DNA of 64,000 nt, taken from NCBI RefSeq assembly GCF_018130385.1, contig NZ_JAFCLU010000001.1:248001-312000 (forward strand), written 5' to 3'. Position numbers and translations under genes: made by a program. Of this stretch, positions 9,122 to 17,064 are shown piece by piece. Position 1 is the stretch's first letter; each line of letters starts with the position of its first letter. The notes under the pieces were generated by a model. That model was not told the DNA's origin and searched no databases. It saw nothing but the letters and a program-made list of their open reading frames with translations. The DNA is from Bradyrhizobium sp. AUGA SZCCT0283. Lineage in GTDB: Bacteria; Pseudomonadota; Alphaproteobacteria; Rhizobiales; Xanthobacteraceae.

Positions 9122-9931
9122 ATGGCGACCGCCAAAACCTCGAAAAAGCTGCCTTCCCGCCGCGACGTTGCGACAACTGCCGGGATTCCCTCCCCGGCCG
9201 AGTCGCAGCACGAGCGCGAACCGATCGCGCATATGATTGCCAGGAAGCTCGAGGAAGACGTCGTGCTGGGAAGACGCCATCCACGCGAGCGCCTGGTCGA
9301 GCAGGATCTGTGCGCGGCCTTCGACACCCATCGCGGCGACATCCGGCTCGCGCTGTTCGAACTGGAAAAGCGCGGCATCGTCGAGCGCATCCCGAACCGC
9401 GGCGCGATCGTGCGCGATCTCAAGCCGCGGGAGGTGAGCGAGATCTATAGCGTGCGCGAGGAACTCGAGGTGATGGCGGTGCGGATTCTGCCGTTTCCGG
9501 TGGCGCCCGCCGACATTGTCAGGCTGGAAGCCGTGCAGCGCGAACACGGCAAGGCCGTCGACGCCGGTGATTTCCTGGCGGTGTTCCACAGCAATGTGCA
9601 ATTCCATCGCGCCCTGTTCGGACTGTGCGGCAACAACTGCCTGATCGAGACCATCGAGAATCTGGCGCAAAAGGTCTCCGGCATTCGCTCCTATGCCTAC
9701 GCCAACCCGGGGGCGCTGAACGACGCCCGCCAGGACCATATGGCGATGATCGAGGCCCTGCGGCACGCGAACCGCGAGCAGTTGATCATGCTGACCCGGC
9801 GTCACCTCAAACCGGCGGAGCAGGCCTACATCCGCGCCTACCGGCAACGCTTCGGTGAAGGCGGCGCAGGCGCTAACACACCCCAAAACGATTCCCGCAG
9901 GACCGTTGCCCCTGCACGGCCAATCGGCTAA
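9122..9931 (+). CDS. GntR-family regulator, FadR/FCD subfamily
   Basis: A 269-residue regulator. The N-terminal winged helix ends with RGAIVRDLKPREVSEIYSVR, which leads into the all-helical FCD effector domain with its spaced metal-ligand His residues (FHSNVQFHRALF, and HLKPAEQAYIRAY near the end). The ATG at 9122 was chosen over an upstream frame start because it follows the AT-rich operator. Its divergent position next to dctPQM points to control of that operon by the transported acid. It is the last gene before the integration site. Confidence 0.9.
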   Translation: MATAKTSKKLPSRRDVATTAGIPSPAESQHEREPIAHMIARKLEEDVVLGRRHPRERLVEQDLCAAFDTHRGDIRLALFELEKRGIVERIPNRGAIVRDLKPREVSEIYSVREELEVMAVRILPFPVAPADIVRLEAVQREHGKAVDAGDFLAVFHSNVQFHRALFGLCGNNCLIETIENLAQKVSGIRSYAYANPGALNDARQDHMAMIEALRHANREQLIMLTRRHLKPAEQAYIRAYRQRFGEGGAGANTPQNDSRRTVAPARPIG

Positions 9932-9944
9932 ATGAAGCCCTGTT

Positions 9945-9987
9945 GCACCCGTAGCTCAGCTGGATAGAGCGTTGCCCTCCGAAGGCA
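9945..9987 (+). pseudogene. 5' half of a split tRNA-Arg(CCG) gene (attL)
   Basis: The sequence matches a tRNA-Arg from the acceptor strand GCACCCG through the D arm and the anticodon loop CTCCGAA to GGCA, then loses all similarity to a T arm. Its anticodon 5' stem is TTGCC, whereas the intact copy at 10111 has TCGCC. The missing 3' half, with the matching GGCAA strand, is at 38909-38953. The gene was therefore cut by insertion of the island. Confidence 0.85.
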
Positions 9988-10083
9988 GGTGTCAAGCCGG
10001 CTGGTGCAAAAAGTGAGGAAGAAAGCGTATTGTACTGCAATGGCTTGCGAGGGCTGCGCGTTGGGGTTCACTCATACGCAAAA

Positions 10084-10108
10084 CCCGCGTAAGCACTGCG
10101 TAAGCAGT
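10084..10108 (+). repeat. Left arm-type box, two CGTAAGCA units
   Basis: Twenty-five bases with GCGTAAGCA and CGTAAGCA in tandem. The same 25-base block with two mismatches lies at 38756-38780 in the same orientation. Once the element is circular, the two copies would flank the crossover core at about 97 and 129 bases, as integrase arm sites do in attP. The function is inferred from position and symmetry. Confidence 0.6.
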
Positions 10109-10110
10109 AA

Positions 10111-10187
10111 GCACCCGTAGCTCAGCTGGATAGAGCGTCGCCCTCCGAAGGCGAAGGCCACACGTTCGAATCGTGTCGGGTGCGCCA
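10111..10187 (+). tRNA. tRNA-Arg (anticodon CCG), carried by the element
   Basis: A complete 77-base cloverleaf: acceptor GCACCCG/CGGGTGC, D stem GCTC/GAGC, anticodon stem TCGCC/GGCGA with loop CTCCGAA (anticodon CCG, reading CGG), T stem ACACG/CGTGT with loop TTCGAAT, and an encoded CCA. It differs from the split copy at the outer anticodon-stem pair and in the variable loop. It lies 123 bases inside the left junction, so it can replace the gene that the insertion destroyed. Confidence 0.95.
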
Positions 10188-10487
10188 TTTCATCATAAGG
10201 CTAAGCACCAAGCTTCGAGAGCTGACGCGAGCTACCTTGTAGAGGGGTATCCCGCGGCTGCATGCTCAAACGTGTCACGGTCCGTGTCCAATTCGCGCGC
10301 GGGTCTGACCTTCATGTCATGCTCCGGCACCTTCCATCGCGATCGGATATTACTCAGTAGCGACGGCCGGCCGGCAATCTCGGATTAGCCCCTCAGCTCC
10401 AAGGGCTTGCAGCCCCTGTCTCGCCAGGAGCAAGCTGGGCCAGCGTTTTCCGGACTAACACCTGGCCAGGAGCGAACAACGGTGGAA
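10188..10487. other. Non-coding stretch after the tRNA
   Basis: About 300 bases between the tRNA and the first cargo gene. No convincing reading frame, repeat or terminator was found. Short frames here have no recognisable protein features. Confidence 0.4.
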
Positions 10488-11657
10488 ATGCCGACACCTT
10501 TACGTGCGCGGCGCCTCACGCGCGAAGAGCTGTACCGGATGGTCTGGGATAGGCCGACGATCCGGCTTGCCGAGGAATTCGGAATCAGCGGGAACGGTCT
10601 GGCCAAGGTCTGCGACAGGCTGGACGTGCCTTATCCTCCGCGCGGCCACTGGGCCAAGAAGGAAGCCGGAAAGCCAGTCGTCACACTTAAGCTTCCGCCT
10701 CGGCGGGACGGGACCCCAAACGCGGCAGATATCCACCCAACGCCGCCAAAGCCCGCGCCTTTCCCTGCAGCGGAACAAGCCGCCGCGACCGTGGCCGACC
10801 GCATCCGTGATGTCGCGGTACCTGAGCGCAACGACGACCTTCACCCGCGCGTACAGGCCTGGATTGCCGGTCATAAGAAGCAGCAGAAAGAGCGCGAGCT
10901 AGAGAGCAGGAATCGCCGTCGGGACATCGGCTCGGCATCACCTTCGATCCCTGATCTGATAGAACGCGATCTGTATCGTTTCAGAGCCACCAGCGCGATA
11001 TTTTATGCAGTTGAGAAGGCCGGTGGCACAATCGGGAAATCGTCAGCTTCAGGCAAGGTTACGTTCTTGATCGACGGGCACCAAGTCGAGTGCTCAATTG
11101 TTGAAAAGATGGTGCAGTCTCTCAAGCAATGGGAGGAGCAACACAAATGGACCGCGTTCACCGAGTATTGTAAGTCGGGACTGGATTCTTCAGGCTTTCT
11201 GCGGGTCAGCATCACGACCTACTTGCAAGGTCGGCGGCCTGAGTGGGTCGAATCGCAAAAGATCAAAATCGGACAACTCATGCCAACTATCGTCGGCGCG
11301 ATAATGGCGGCAGGGCCGACCCTTGAAAAAATGAAGCGCGAACGCGAAGAGCAGCAGAAGCGCTACCGTGAAGAGGAAGCGCGCCGTTGCGAAGCCCGTC
11401 AATTGCGTGAGATCGACGAGAAGCGCTGGAACAAGTTTCGCGAATACGCCGTCAATTGGGATGAGCGGGAGAGGTTGCTGACGTTTCTCGCAGAGGTCGA
11501 GGCTCGGCTAGCGACCGAGGGTGACATCACGGTCTCAGACCGCACGCTGAGGGCATGGGTCGACTGGGCAAAGGCGAAAGCGGAAGCTCTCAATCCGTTT
11601 AATGGGGGCGCTGTTGGGATGTTTGAGACCATTGCAAAGGTAAAACAATGGTCATAG
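10488..11657 (+). CDS. Hypothetical protein with N-terminal HTH-like segment and C-terminal coiled coil
   Basis: A protein of about 389 residues. The N-terminus (RLTREELYRMVWDRPTIRLA, then EFGISGNGLAKVCDRLDVPYP) reads like a helix-turn-helix module. The C-terminal third is rich in Glu, Arg and Gln (KMKREREEQQKRYREEEA) and probably coiled coil. The ATG at 10488 precedes the HTH; an upstream in-frame ATG at 10407 adds a low-complexity leader. I do not recognise a named family. Proteins with this start occur on genomic islands, so it is probably an island-borne DNA-binding protein of unknown role. Confidence 0.65.
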   Translation: MPTPLRARRLTREELYRMVWDRPTIRLAEEFGISGNGLAKVCDRLDVPYPPRGHWAKKEAGKPVVTLKLPPRRDGTPNAADIHPTPPKPAPFPAAEQAAATVADRIRDVAVPERNDDLHPRVQAWIAGHKKQQKERELESRNRRRDIGSASPSIPDLIERDLYRFRATSAIFYAVEKAGGTIGKSSASGKVTFLIDGHQVECSIVEKMVQSLKQWEEQHKWTAFTEYCKSGLDSSGFLRVSITTYLQGRRPEWVESQKIKIGQLMPTIVGAIMAAGPTLEKMKREREEQQKRYREEEARRCEARQLREIDEKRWNKFREYAVNWDERERLLTFLAEVEARLATEGDITVSDRTLRAWVDWAKAKAEALNPFNGGAVGMFETIAKVKQWS

Positions 11658-12105
11658 TGCCGCCCATCCACGACCGGTTAGCGTGGGTTAGACCGCTTAG
11701 TCTGTGTGGTCAGCTTTGGAGCTCGAATAGGTAATAGCGCGCGATAAAGAGATCTCAAAAGCGCCTCTCCGATGGGGGTTCATCTCTTTCTTTCGTCTGG
11801 CGTCGAGCCTTTCCGCCCAATGGCCCGTCATCGACAACAGTGCCATCAAGCGACTAGCGAGAGGCAAATTGCCGTCGCACCGCTCAGCCTGATCGCCGTC
11901 CTGTCGCGGAATCTGATGGTGGCTCGTCCAGGTTTTTGCCCAGCCCTTTAATTTCCGTCGGCGGTCGACGTCATGAAAGAGCCATAGCGCGGTTTCGCAA
12001 GGCAACGTAGCGCGCAGAAGGAGGAGCGCTGTGGCGTGGTTGCCGGAGCTTGCAACGAACCAGTCGCTGGTCGCAGCCCCCAAAAGCCGTGACCTCGGCA
12101 TTATG
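11658..12105. other. Gene-poor stretch with two TetR-site-like motifs
   Basis: Near its left edge are GACCGGTTAGCG (11672) and GACCGCTTAGTC (11691), which resemble the palindromes at 13348 and 13511. A leftward 144-codon frame (11697-12131) runs across it, but it overlaps the end of the next gene and shows no family features. I treat the stretch as probable gene debris with a leftover control site. Confidence 0.35.
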
Positions 12106-13311
12106 TCATAGACTGCCGAAACGACGCTCAATCCACTCGAGTCCGGCCATTCCGTCCGGCGGGTTTACGGCGTTCGGCGGAAAGCGCATTATTTCGATCA
12201 GTTCTATTTCCCCACTCCCCGTCCGCCGCCGTACCGTCCCGTAGACAGCTTCCGCAACGGCCTGACGGCCGTTCGCACGAGTCATAGAAATCCTCGATCC
12301 GACACCTTCAAAAGTGGAGCCGGCTAGGACTGATGCGACATCAATGGTTGCTGATGCTGCTCCAGCCTGATCCCACGCCGTCTTCAGGCCGAGAAGCGCG
12401 TTGGCGATTCCATACGATGGATAAATCGGCGCTATTTCGTACCGGTCGCGGTAGCTGGCATTGAACCAGCGATTCAACTCCGTGTCATGTGCCAGCAGCC
12501 CGTGCGAACCGCGGCCTCCGACGATAGTCCCGTCAGGAATTGTCCCGGCCAAACGGTGAAGTCCGCTTTCTCCGGAAACCAATAGGAGGCGTGCGTCCGG
12601 TATTGCTTTTCGTGTGACCTCTACCAAACGGAACAGGTCGTAGCCCCAATTCCCCGAATGGACGAGTTGGACCCCGTTCTCTTTTAAGAATTTTGCCGGA
12701 GTCTCGACCGCACCAGAATATAGCGGAGCGAAATGCCCTCCGACCTCTTGTGCATCGGGCTGAAGCACCTGCAACGCAGCGCGAAATTCTCTCCAGCTAT
12801 CCGTGCCCCAAAGATATTGTTGGTTGATGCCGCCGAAACTCAACCCGCAGATTCCGAGTTGGGCGGCTACATAGCGAGCGGCGCCGACAGCGTCGGTTGT
12901 CGTGGTCGTCTGGGTTCGAAACACCCAATCCCATCGCCGAGCGAATAATTGGCTGGCGCCGCCACCGGAGATGACCGTCAGTAAGCGTAGTTCTTCGGCG
13001 ATAGGAGCAATAGCCATCGCGATTGCGCTGCCCGCGTACCCGACCACGATATCGGCACCGTCGGCGTGTATGCGCCGCAACTGTTCGACTTGGTCGTTTT
13101 CGGAGCCGCTTTCGTCGTAAACCCTCAGTGACAACTTGCGGCCAGCGAACCCGCGAGAAGCGTATGGCTCGGGTAGCTCGTCTCCGGTATTGATGGCTTC
13201 GACCATGAGCTCTGCGGCATTTCGAGCGGGAAAGCCGAAAGGCGCAGCGGCGCGCCCCGAGAGGTAGGTCACCACTGCCACATTTACCGGCTTGTTCGTA
13301 ACCGTCTGCAT
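12106..13311 (-). CDS. Periplasmic-binding-protein-fold protein (Peripla_BP_6 type) without a visible signal peptide
   Basis: About 401 residues of the Leu/Ile/Val-binding or AmiC fold. It begins directly with the first beta strand (VNVAVVTYLSGRAAAPFG), followed by ADIVVGYAGSAIAMAIAPIAEE, which is strand-helix 2 of the fold. No signal peptide or lipobox precedes the domain, so it may act in the cytosol as a ligand sensor, as AmiC does, or be a truncated receptor. A perfect palindrome (13348-13359) lies just upstream and a TetR regulator is divergent, suggesting shared control. No permease genes adjoin it. Confidence 0.75.
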   Translation of the reverse strand: MQTVTNKPVNVAVVTYLSGRAAAPFGFPARNAAELMVEAINTGDELPEPYASRGFAGRKLSLRVYDESGSENDQVEQLRRIHADGADIVVGYAGSAIAMAIAPIAEELRLLTVISGGGASQLFARRWDWVFRTQTTTTTDAVGAARYVAAQLGICGLSFGGINQQYLWGTDSWREFRAALQVLQPDAQEVGGHFAPLYSGAVETPAKFLKENGVQLVHSGNWGYDLFRLVEVTRKAIPDARLLLVSGESGLHRLAGTIPDGTIVGGRGSHGLLAHDTELNRWFNASYRDRYEIAPIYPSYGIANALLGLKTAWDQAGAASATIDVASVLAGSTFEGVGSRISMTRANGRQAVAEAVYGTVRRRTGSGEIELIEIMRFPPNAVNPPDGMAGLEWIERRFGSL

Positions 13312-13347
13312 CTGGATGCTCCGAAAATGGACTGCCAAAAAATTGTG

Positions 13348-13359
13348 GACTAATTAGTC
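13348..13359. promoter_or_regulatory. Putative TetR operator, perfect palindrome
   Basis: GACTAATTAGTC is a perfect 12-base palindrome, 37 bases upstream of the binding-protein ATG. The half-site TTAGTC recurs at 13511-13522, just before the TetR gene. The shared motif in the divergent region suggests binding by that TetR protein. Confidence 0.5.
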
Positions 13360-13510
13360 TTGAATTACAACATCTCTCCGTGAGGCGTCGGGAAGTCGTT
13401 CAACGGCCCTTACCGCCCAGTGCGCGAGCGGCCGGCCGGCCCTTGCCGTACGCGTGTAGAGGGTAGCCTCACGCCGGCGTCAGAATGGAGAGAACGAGCT
13501 TGCTATTCGC

Positions 13511-13522
13511 GACCGGTTAGTC
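13511..13522. promoter_or_regulatory. Putative TetR operator before the regulator gene
   Basis: GACCGGTTAGTC shares the right half-site TTAGTC and the outer GAC...GTC with the palindrome at 13348. It lies 13 bases before the predicted start of the regulator, a position suited to autorepression. Confidence 0.4.
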
Positions 13523-13534
13523 TAGATATGCAGC

Positions 13535-14146
13535 ATGATACGACAGACTTCGCAACGAATGCGTGGCCGCCCGAGAGAATTCGACCCGGATGAAGCCATA
13601 GAATGCGCTATGGGCGTTTTCTGGTCGTCCGGTTATCACGCGACATCTCTTCCCGATTTACTTGAGGCTACAAATCTATCGCGCGGAAGCCTCTACGCCG
13701 CCTTTGGCGATAAGCACGGGCTTTTCTTGCGTGCGCTCGACCGATATATCGCCGATTCCCTGACGCGCCTCGATGCCGAGCTTGACCCGCGCAGAGATGC
13801 TCTGGAGGGCGTCCGAGCGTGTCTTGCGAGATATGTTGAGCGGACCAGCGGCGCTGGCGCCAAGCGCGGATGCCTCGTCGTGGCGACCGCGATGGAATTG
13901 GGAAGCCACGACGCCGAGGTGGAGCAGCGTATTCGCCGGTTTTTCAAGGCAATGGAGACGCGGCTGACGGCGGCATTGGGACGTGCAAAGTCCGAGGGAC
14001 GACTGGCGGATGGGATTGAGCCCGCGACCGCCGCTCGTTTGCTCATGTGTGTGCTCGAAGGCATGCGTGTCGTGAGCAAGACGAACTCGGACCGAAGTGC
14101 ATCGGAAGCTGCAGTCCGGATCCTCCTCGACGGTTTTGGGAAGTAG
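13535..14146 (+). CDS. TetR-family transcriptional regulator
   Basis: A 203-residue repressor. The N-terminal HTH is textbook: GRPREFDPDEAIECAMGVFW, then YHATSLPDLLEATNLSRGSLYAAFGDK. A helical ligand-binding domain follows, with CLVVATAMELGSHDAEVEQRI as in the AcrR/NemR-like branch. It is divergent from the binding protein and heads a rightward unit with two hydrolases. The likely job is control of this small module in response to the compound the hydrolases act on. Confidence 0.92.
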   Translation: MIRQTSQRMRGRPREFDPDEAIECAMGVFWSSGYHATSLPDLLEATNLSRGSLYAAFGDKHGLFLRALDRYIADSLTRLDAELDPRRDALEGVRACLARYVERTSGAGAKRGCLVVATAMELGSHDAEVEQRIRRFFKAMETRLTAALGRAKSEGRLADGIEPATAARLLMCVLEGMRVVSKTNSDRSASEAAVRILLDGFGK

Positions 14147-14188
14147 ATCGTTCCATGACGACCGCGTCGTTACGCAGGCCAATTTATG

Positions 14189-14200
14189 GACCATATGGTC
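14189..14200. promoter_or_regulatory. Palindrome before the first hydrolase
   Basis: GACCATATGGTC is a perfect 12-base palindrome, 53 bases before the preferred GTG start at 14253. It keeps the outer GAC...GTC of the other putative TetR sites but not the TTAGTC half-site, so its link to the same regulator is weak. Confidence 0.3.
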
Positions 14201-14252
14201 GCAAAATAACTTCCGCACGTCGCTCGCTGTCGCACTTCCGGGTGGGATTTCC

Positions 14253-15131
14253 GTGGACGCCGAGGTGAGACCTTATGAATCGTTGCGGGTCGGTGACATT
14301 CGATTCGCCTATCAGCGGACGGGCATGGGTGGACTTCCGATCATCTTGCTTCACGGTTGGCCTCAGACATCGCATGCTTGGCGGCGAGTAGCGCCACTCC
14401 TAAGTTCCGAGTGCGACGCCGTGATTCCCGACCTGCCGGGCTTTGGCTTCACGTCGAAGCCCGATAGCGGGTTCGACAAGAAGACGATCGCTCAACGCCT
14501 GAGGGATTTTGTACGGGCGCTCGGCTTGTCGCGCATAGCTTTGGCGGGTCACGATCTGGGCGGGCACGTCGCCTATGCGTACGCGGCACAATGGCCGGAA
14601 GAAGTCAGCCACCTTGTCTTCATCGAGAGCAGCCTTCCGAGCTTTGGCCAGGAAGAGGCGATGGACGTCTCGAAAGGCGGAAGCTGGCACTTCGGTTTCA
14701 ATATGGCCGGCGACATCTCGGAGGAATTGGTTCGCGGACGGGAGAAGCTGTTCGTCGAACATTTCATGCGACGCGAGAAGGTCGGGCTCTTCGACTCGAA
14801 TTCAGTGAGCGACGCGGACATCGCGTATTACGCACGCGCGCTTCAGCGGCCCGGGGCGTTGAGGTCCTCCTTCAGCTATTACCGCACGCTTCCAATCGAT
14901 CGAGGCGATAATTTGGTCTGGGGGCAGACTCCACTACCGATGCCGGTTTTGGCGATCGGGGCCGATTGGGGATACGGACCGGCTTCCGAACACACGATAC
15001 GGCGGGTCGCGAAAGATGTTCAAGGAGCGATCATCAGACGCTGCGGACATTATCCTGCAGAGGAACGTCCGAGCGAGTTGGCTCGCGTGATCATCGACTT
15101 TTTGGCGAAGACGAAATCGATCTCACGTTAA
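14253..15131 (+). CDS. Alpha/beta hydrolase with Asp nucleophile (haloacetate dehalogenase/epoxide hydrolase type)
   Basis: About 292 residues. The oxyanion segment is LLHGWPQTSHAW, the nucleophile elbow GHDLGGH carries Asp rather than Ser, and the catalytic His is in RCGHYPAEERP. This triad is typical of haloalkane or haloacetate dehalogenases and epoxide hydrolases, where Asp forms an ester intermediate. The frame extends back to 14097 inside the TetR gene. The GTG at 14253 was preferred because it follows a GGGTGGGA-like ribosome site and the palindrome at 14189. The substrate is unknown. Confidence 0.82.
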   Translation: MDAEVRPYESLRVGDIRFAYQRTGMGGLPIILLHGWPQTSHAWRRVAPLLSSECDAVIPDLPGFGFTSKPDSGFDKKTIAQRLRDFVRALGLSRIALAGHDLGGHVAYAYAAQWPEEVSHLVFIESSLPSFGQEEAMDVSKGGSWHFGFNMAGDISEELVRGREKLFVEHFMRREKVGLFDSNSVSDADIAYYARALQRPGALRSSFSYYRTLPIDRGDNLVWGQTPLPMPVLAIGADWGYGPASEHTIRRVAKDVQGAIIRRCGHYPAEERPSELARVIIDFLAKTKSISR

Positions 15132-15166
15132 GCCCCGCGACGTTAAGTTCAACGAAAGGATCTACG

Positions 15167-16018
15167 ATGAGCTATAAGCTGGACGACTTCCGTCACCAAT
15201 TGCTGCGCGCAGGCGATGTAAATATCCATGCTGTCGTAGGCGGCGATGGACCACCGCTCGTTCTCCTCCATGGCTGGCCACAGACTTGGTGGGAGTGGCG
15301 AAAGATCATGCCGGTGCTTGCCGAACGGCATACCGTGGTCGCCCTCGATCTGCGCGGCGCGGGTCATTCCGACTGCACTCAGGGCGGCTATGACAAGGCA
15401 AGCCTGGCCAAAGACGTGCACGGCGCAATGGGAGCACTCGGTTTCGAGCGCTACGCCGTCTGCGGGCATGACATCGGGGCGATGGTGGCCCTGGCCCTGG
15501 CCTTCACGCACCGCGAGGCCGTGACCCGCGTTGCGATCCTCGATGCGCCGATGCCCGGGTGGAGCCAGTGGGAGGCTAATTTCGCCGATCCAATGGTCTG
15601 GCATTTCGCGTTCCATATGAAGCGTGATCTGCCGGAGCGCCTCATCTACGGTCGCGAGTTCGATTACGTCTCTGTGTTCTTCGCCGATCGCACCTTCAAC
15701 CATGGCGCGCTACCGGTCGCGGAAGTGGAAGTTTATGCGCGCGCCATGGCTAAACCCGGGAACACCCGCGGTGGCCTCGAGTGGTATCGCGCTTTTCCGG
15801 AGGACCACGCAAACGCTCTCGGCTGGAAGCGAGATCCCTTGACGATGCCGGTCCTCGCATTGGGAGGAGATCGCCGGTGGGGACCGAAGATCGTCGCCAT
15901 GCTGGAGGAATTCGCTACCAATGTCTCAGGCGGAAGCATCCGGGAGTGCGGCCATTGGTTGGCGGAGGAGCGGCCGGCTGAGACGACCAAAGCACTCCTC
16001 GAGTTCTTCGCGAAATGA
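15167..16018 (+). CDS. Alpha/beta hydrolase with Asp nucleophile, second copy
   Basis: A 283-residue paralogue-like partner of the preceding gene, 35 bases downstream and probably in the same operon. It has LLHGWPQTWWEW, the elbow GHDIGAM with Asp nucleophile, and the late His in ECGHWLAEERP. The ATG at 15167 follows an AAAGGA ribosome site; the longer frame from 14966 is a shadow of the upstream gene. Family members act on epoxides or C-halogen bonds. Two tandem enzymes suggest sequential or alternative substrates. Confidence 0.85.
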   Translation: MSYKLDDFRHQLLRAGDVNIHAVVGGDGPPLVLLHGWPQTWWEWRKIMPVLAERHTVVALDLRGAGHSDCTQGGYDKASLAKDVHGAMGALGFERYAVCGHDIGAMVALALAFTHREAVTRVAILDAPMPGWSQWEANFADPMVWHFAFHMKRDLPERLIYGREFDYVSVFFADRTFNHGALPVAEVEVYARAMAKPGNTRGGLEWYRAFPEDHANALGWKRDPLTMPVLALGGDRRWGPKIVAMLEEFATNVSGGSIRECGHWLAEERPAETTKALLEFFAK

Positions 16019-16146
16019 AGCCGTAAGGATCGGCACTCCCGCATCGCGGCCGTCGCGATTGGCGGGAGTGCGAAGCGTCTTGCCTGGCAATGTCGGTTCG
16101 CTGGTTCCGATTTGTTTGTTGGAGCGCGAGGCCACAGAAAGCCGAA

Positions 16147-17064
16147 TCACCTGTCCGCATCGGCGAGCACGAAATCGTAGCGCAGTGCCGCCATATCCTT
16201 GGAGATCCAGTTGCCGCGCGCGGTCGGCCCGGCTGGCTGCGTCTCGAGTTCGCAAATCAGGGCATCCTTGACGCCGAACACAACATCCGAATCGAGGTAT
16301 TCGCTGTCAGCTAGAAACAAATGGGTTACGAGGGTTTCGCAGTTCGGCGCCGACATCATGAAATGGACGTGCGCCGGGCGATATGGGTGACGGCCTTGCG
16401 CCTTGAGCATGTCCCCCACCGGACCGTCGTCGGGAATCGGATACGCAGCAGGGATGACGGTTTGGAACCAGAACTCCCCCTTGGCTCCGGTGCGTACAAC
16501 CCCGCGTCCAGCAAGGTTGGTCAACCCCGCCTCGCTTTGAACGTCATAGAAGCCCTCCGCGTCGGCGTGCCAAAACTCGACGACCGCGCCGGCGATCGGC
16601 TGTCTGTCGATGCTGCTGACGCTGCCCTCGACCAGAAGCGGCGCGCCTGCCATGCCTCCGGAGATGTCATCCCCGAGGGCGAACTCCGGTGCGTCGACGA
16701 CGTGGAAAGGGCCCAGCACTGTCGTTTGGGTAGCATTCCCGGGAAAGCGGTGGTTGATCGCATCCACCAGCATCGACACGCCCAGAGTATCCGAAAGCAG
16801 GATGAATTCTTGCCTTGTGTCCGTGCATTTTTGGCCGACGCGGGTCAGGAAAGCGATCGCCTCGGCCCATTCTTTTTGGCTTGGCTCGACCTCGCGGACG
16901 AAGTCGTGCAGATGGCGGACGATTGCCTCGCTGACGAAACGCTGCCGAAGATCGGGCGCGTTACGTACCCGTTCCAGCACCGCATCGGTTATGGTCGTCT
17001 CGTCGAAATTTCGCATCGCTGCCTCTTGTTCTTGCCGCTCAAGCAGAAGCGCGGACGGGCTCAT
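16147..17064 (-). CDS. Intradiol ring-cleavage dioxygenase, hydroxyquinol 1,2-dioxygenase type
   Basis: A 305-residue non-haem Fe(III) dioxygenase. The N-terminal helical linker domain (about residues 20-110) is that of catechol and hydroxyquinol 1,2-dioxygenases. The iron ligands appear as Tyr in DAEGFYDVQ and as the Tyr and two His in RHPYRPAHVHF. The neighbouring maleylacetate reductase, whose stop overlaps this start (ATGA), makes hydroxyquinol (1,2,4-trihydroxybenzene) the likely substrate, giving maleylacetate. It is the last gene of the leftward unit that begins at 18748. MRNFD at 17016 is an alternative start. Confidence 0.88.
   Translation of the reverse strand: MSPSALLLERQEQEAAMRNFDETTITDAVLERVRNAPDLRQRFVSEAIVRHLHDFVREVEPSQKEWAEAIAFLTRVGQKCTDTRQEFILLSDTLGVSMLVDAINHRFPGNATQTTVLGPFHVVDAPEFALGDDISGGMAGAPLLVEGSVSSIDRQPIAGAVVEFWHADAEGFYDVQSEAGLTNLAGRGVVRTGAKGEFWFQTVIPAAYPIPDDGPVGDMLKAQGRHPYRPAHVHFMMSAPNCETLVTHLFLADSEYLDSDVVFGVKDALICELETQPAGPTARGNWISKDMAALRYDFVLADADR

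Noticed and set aside
11697..12131. A 144-codon leftward frame in the gap before the binding-protein gene
   Set aside because: It overlaps the next gene's end and lacks recognisable features or a ribosome site. Not enough support to call it a gene.
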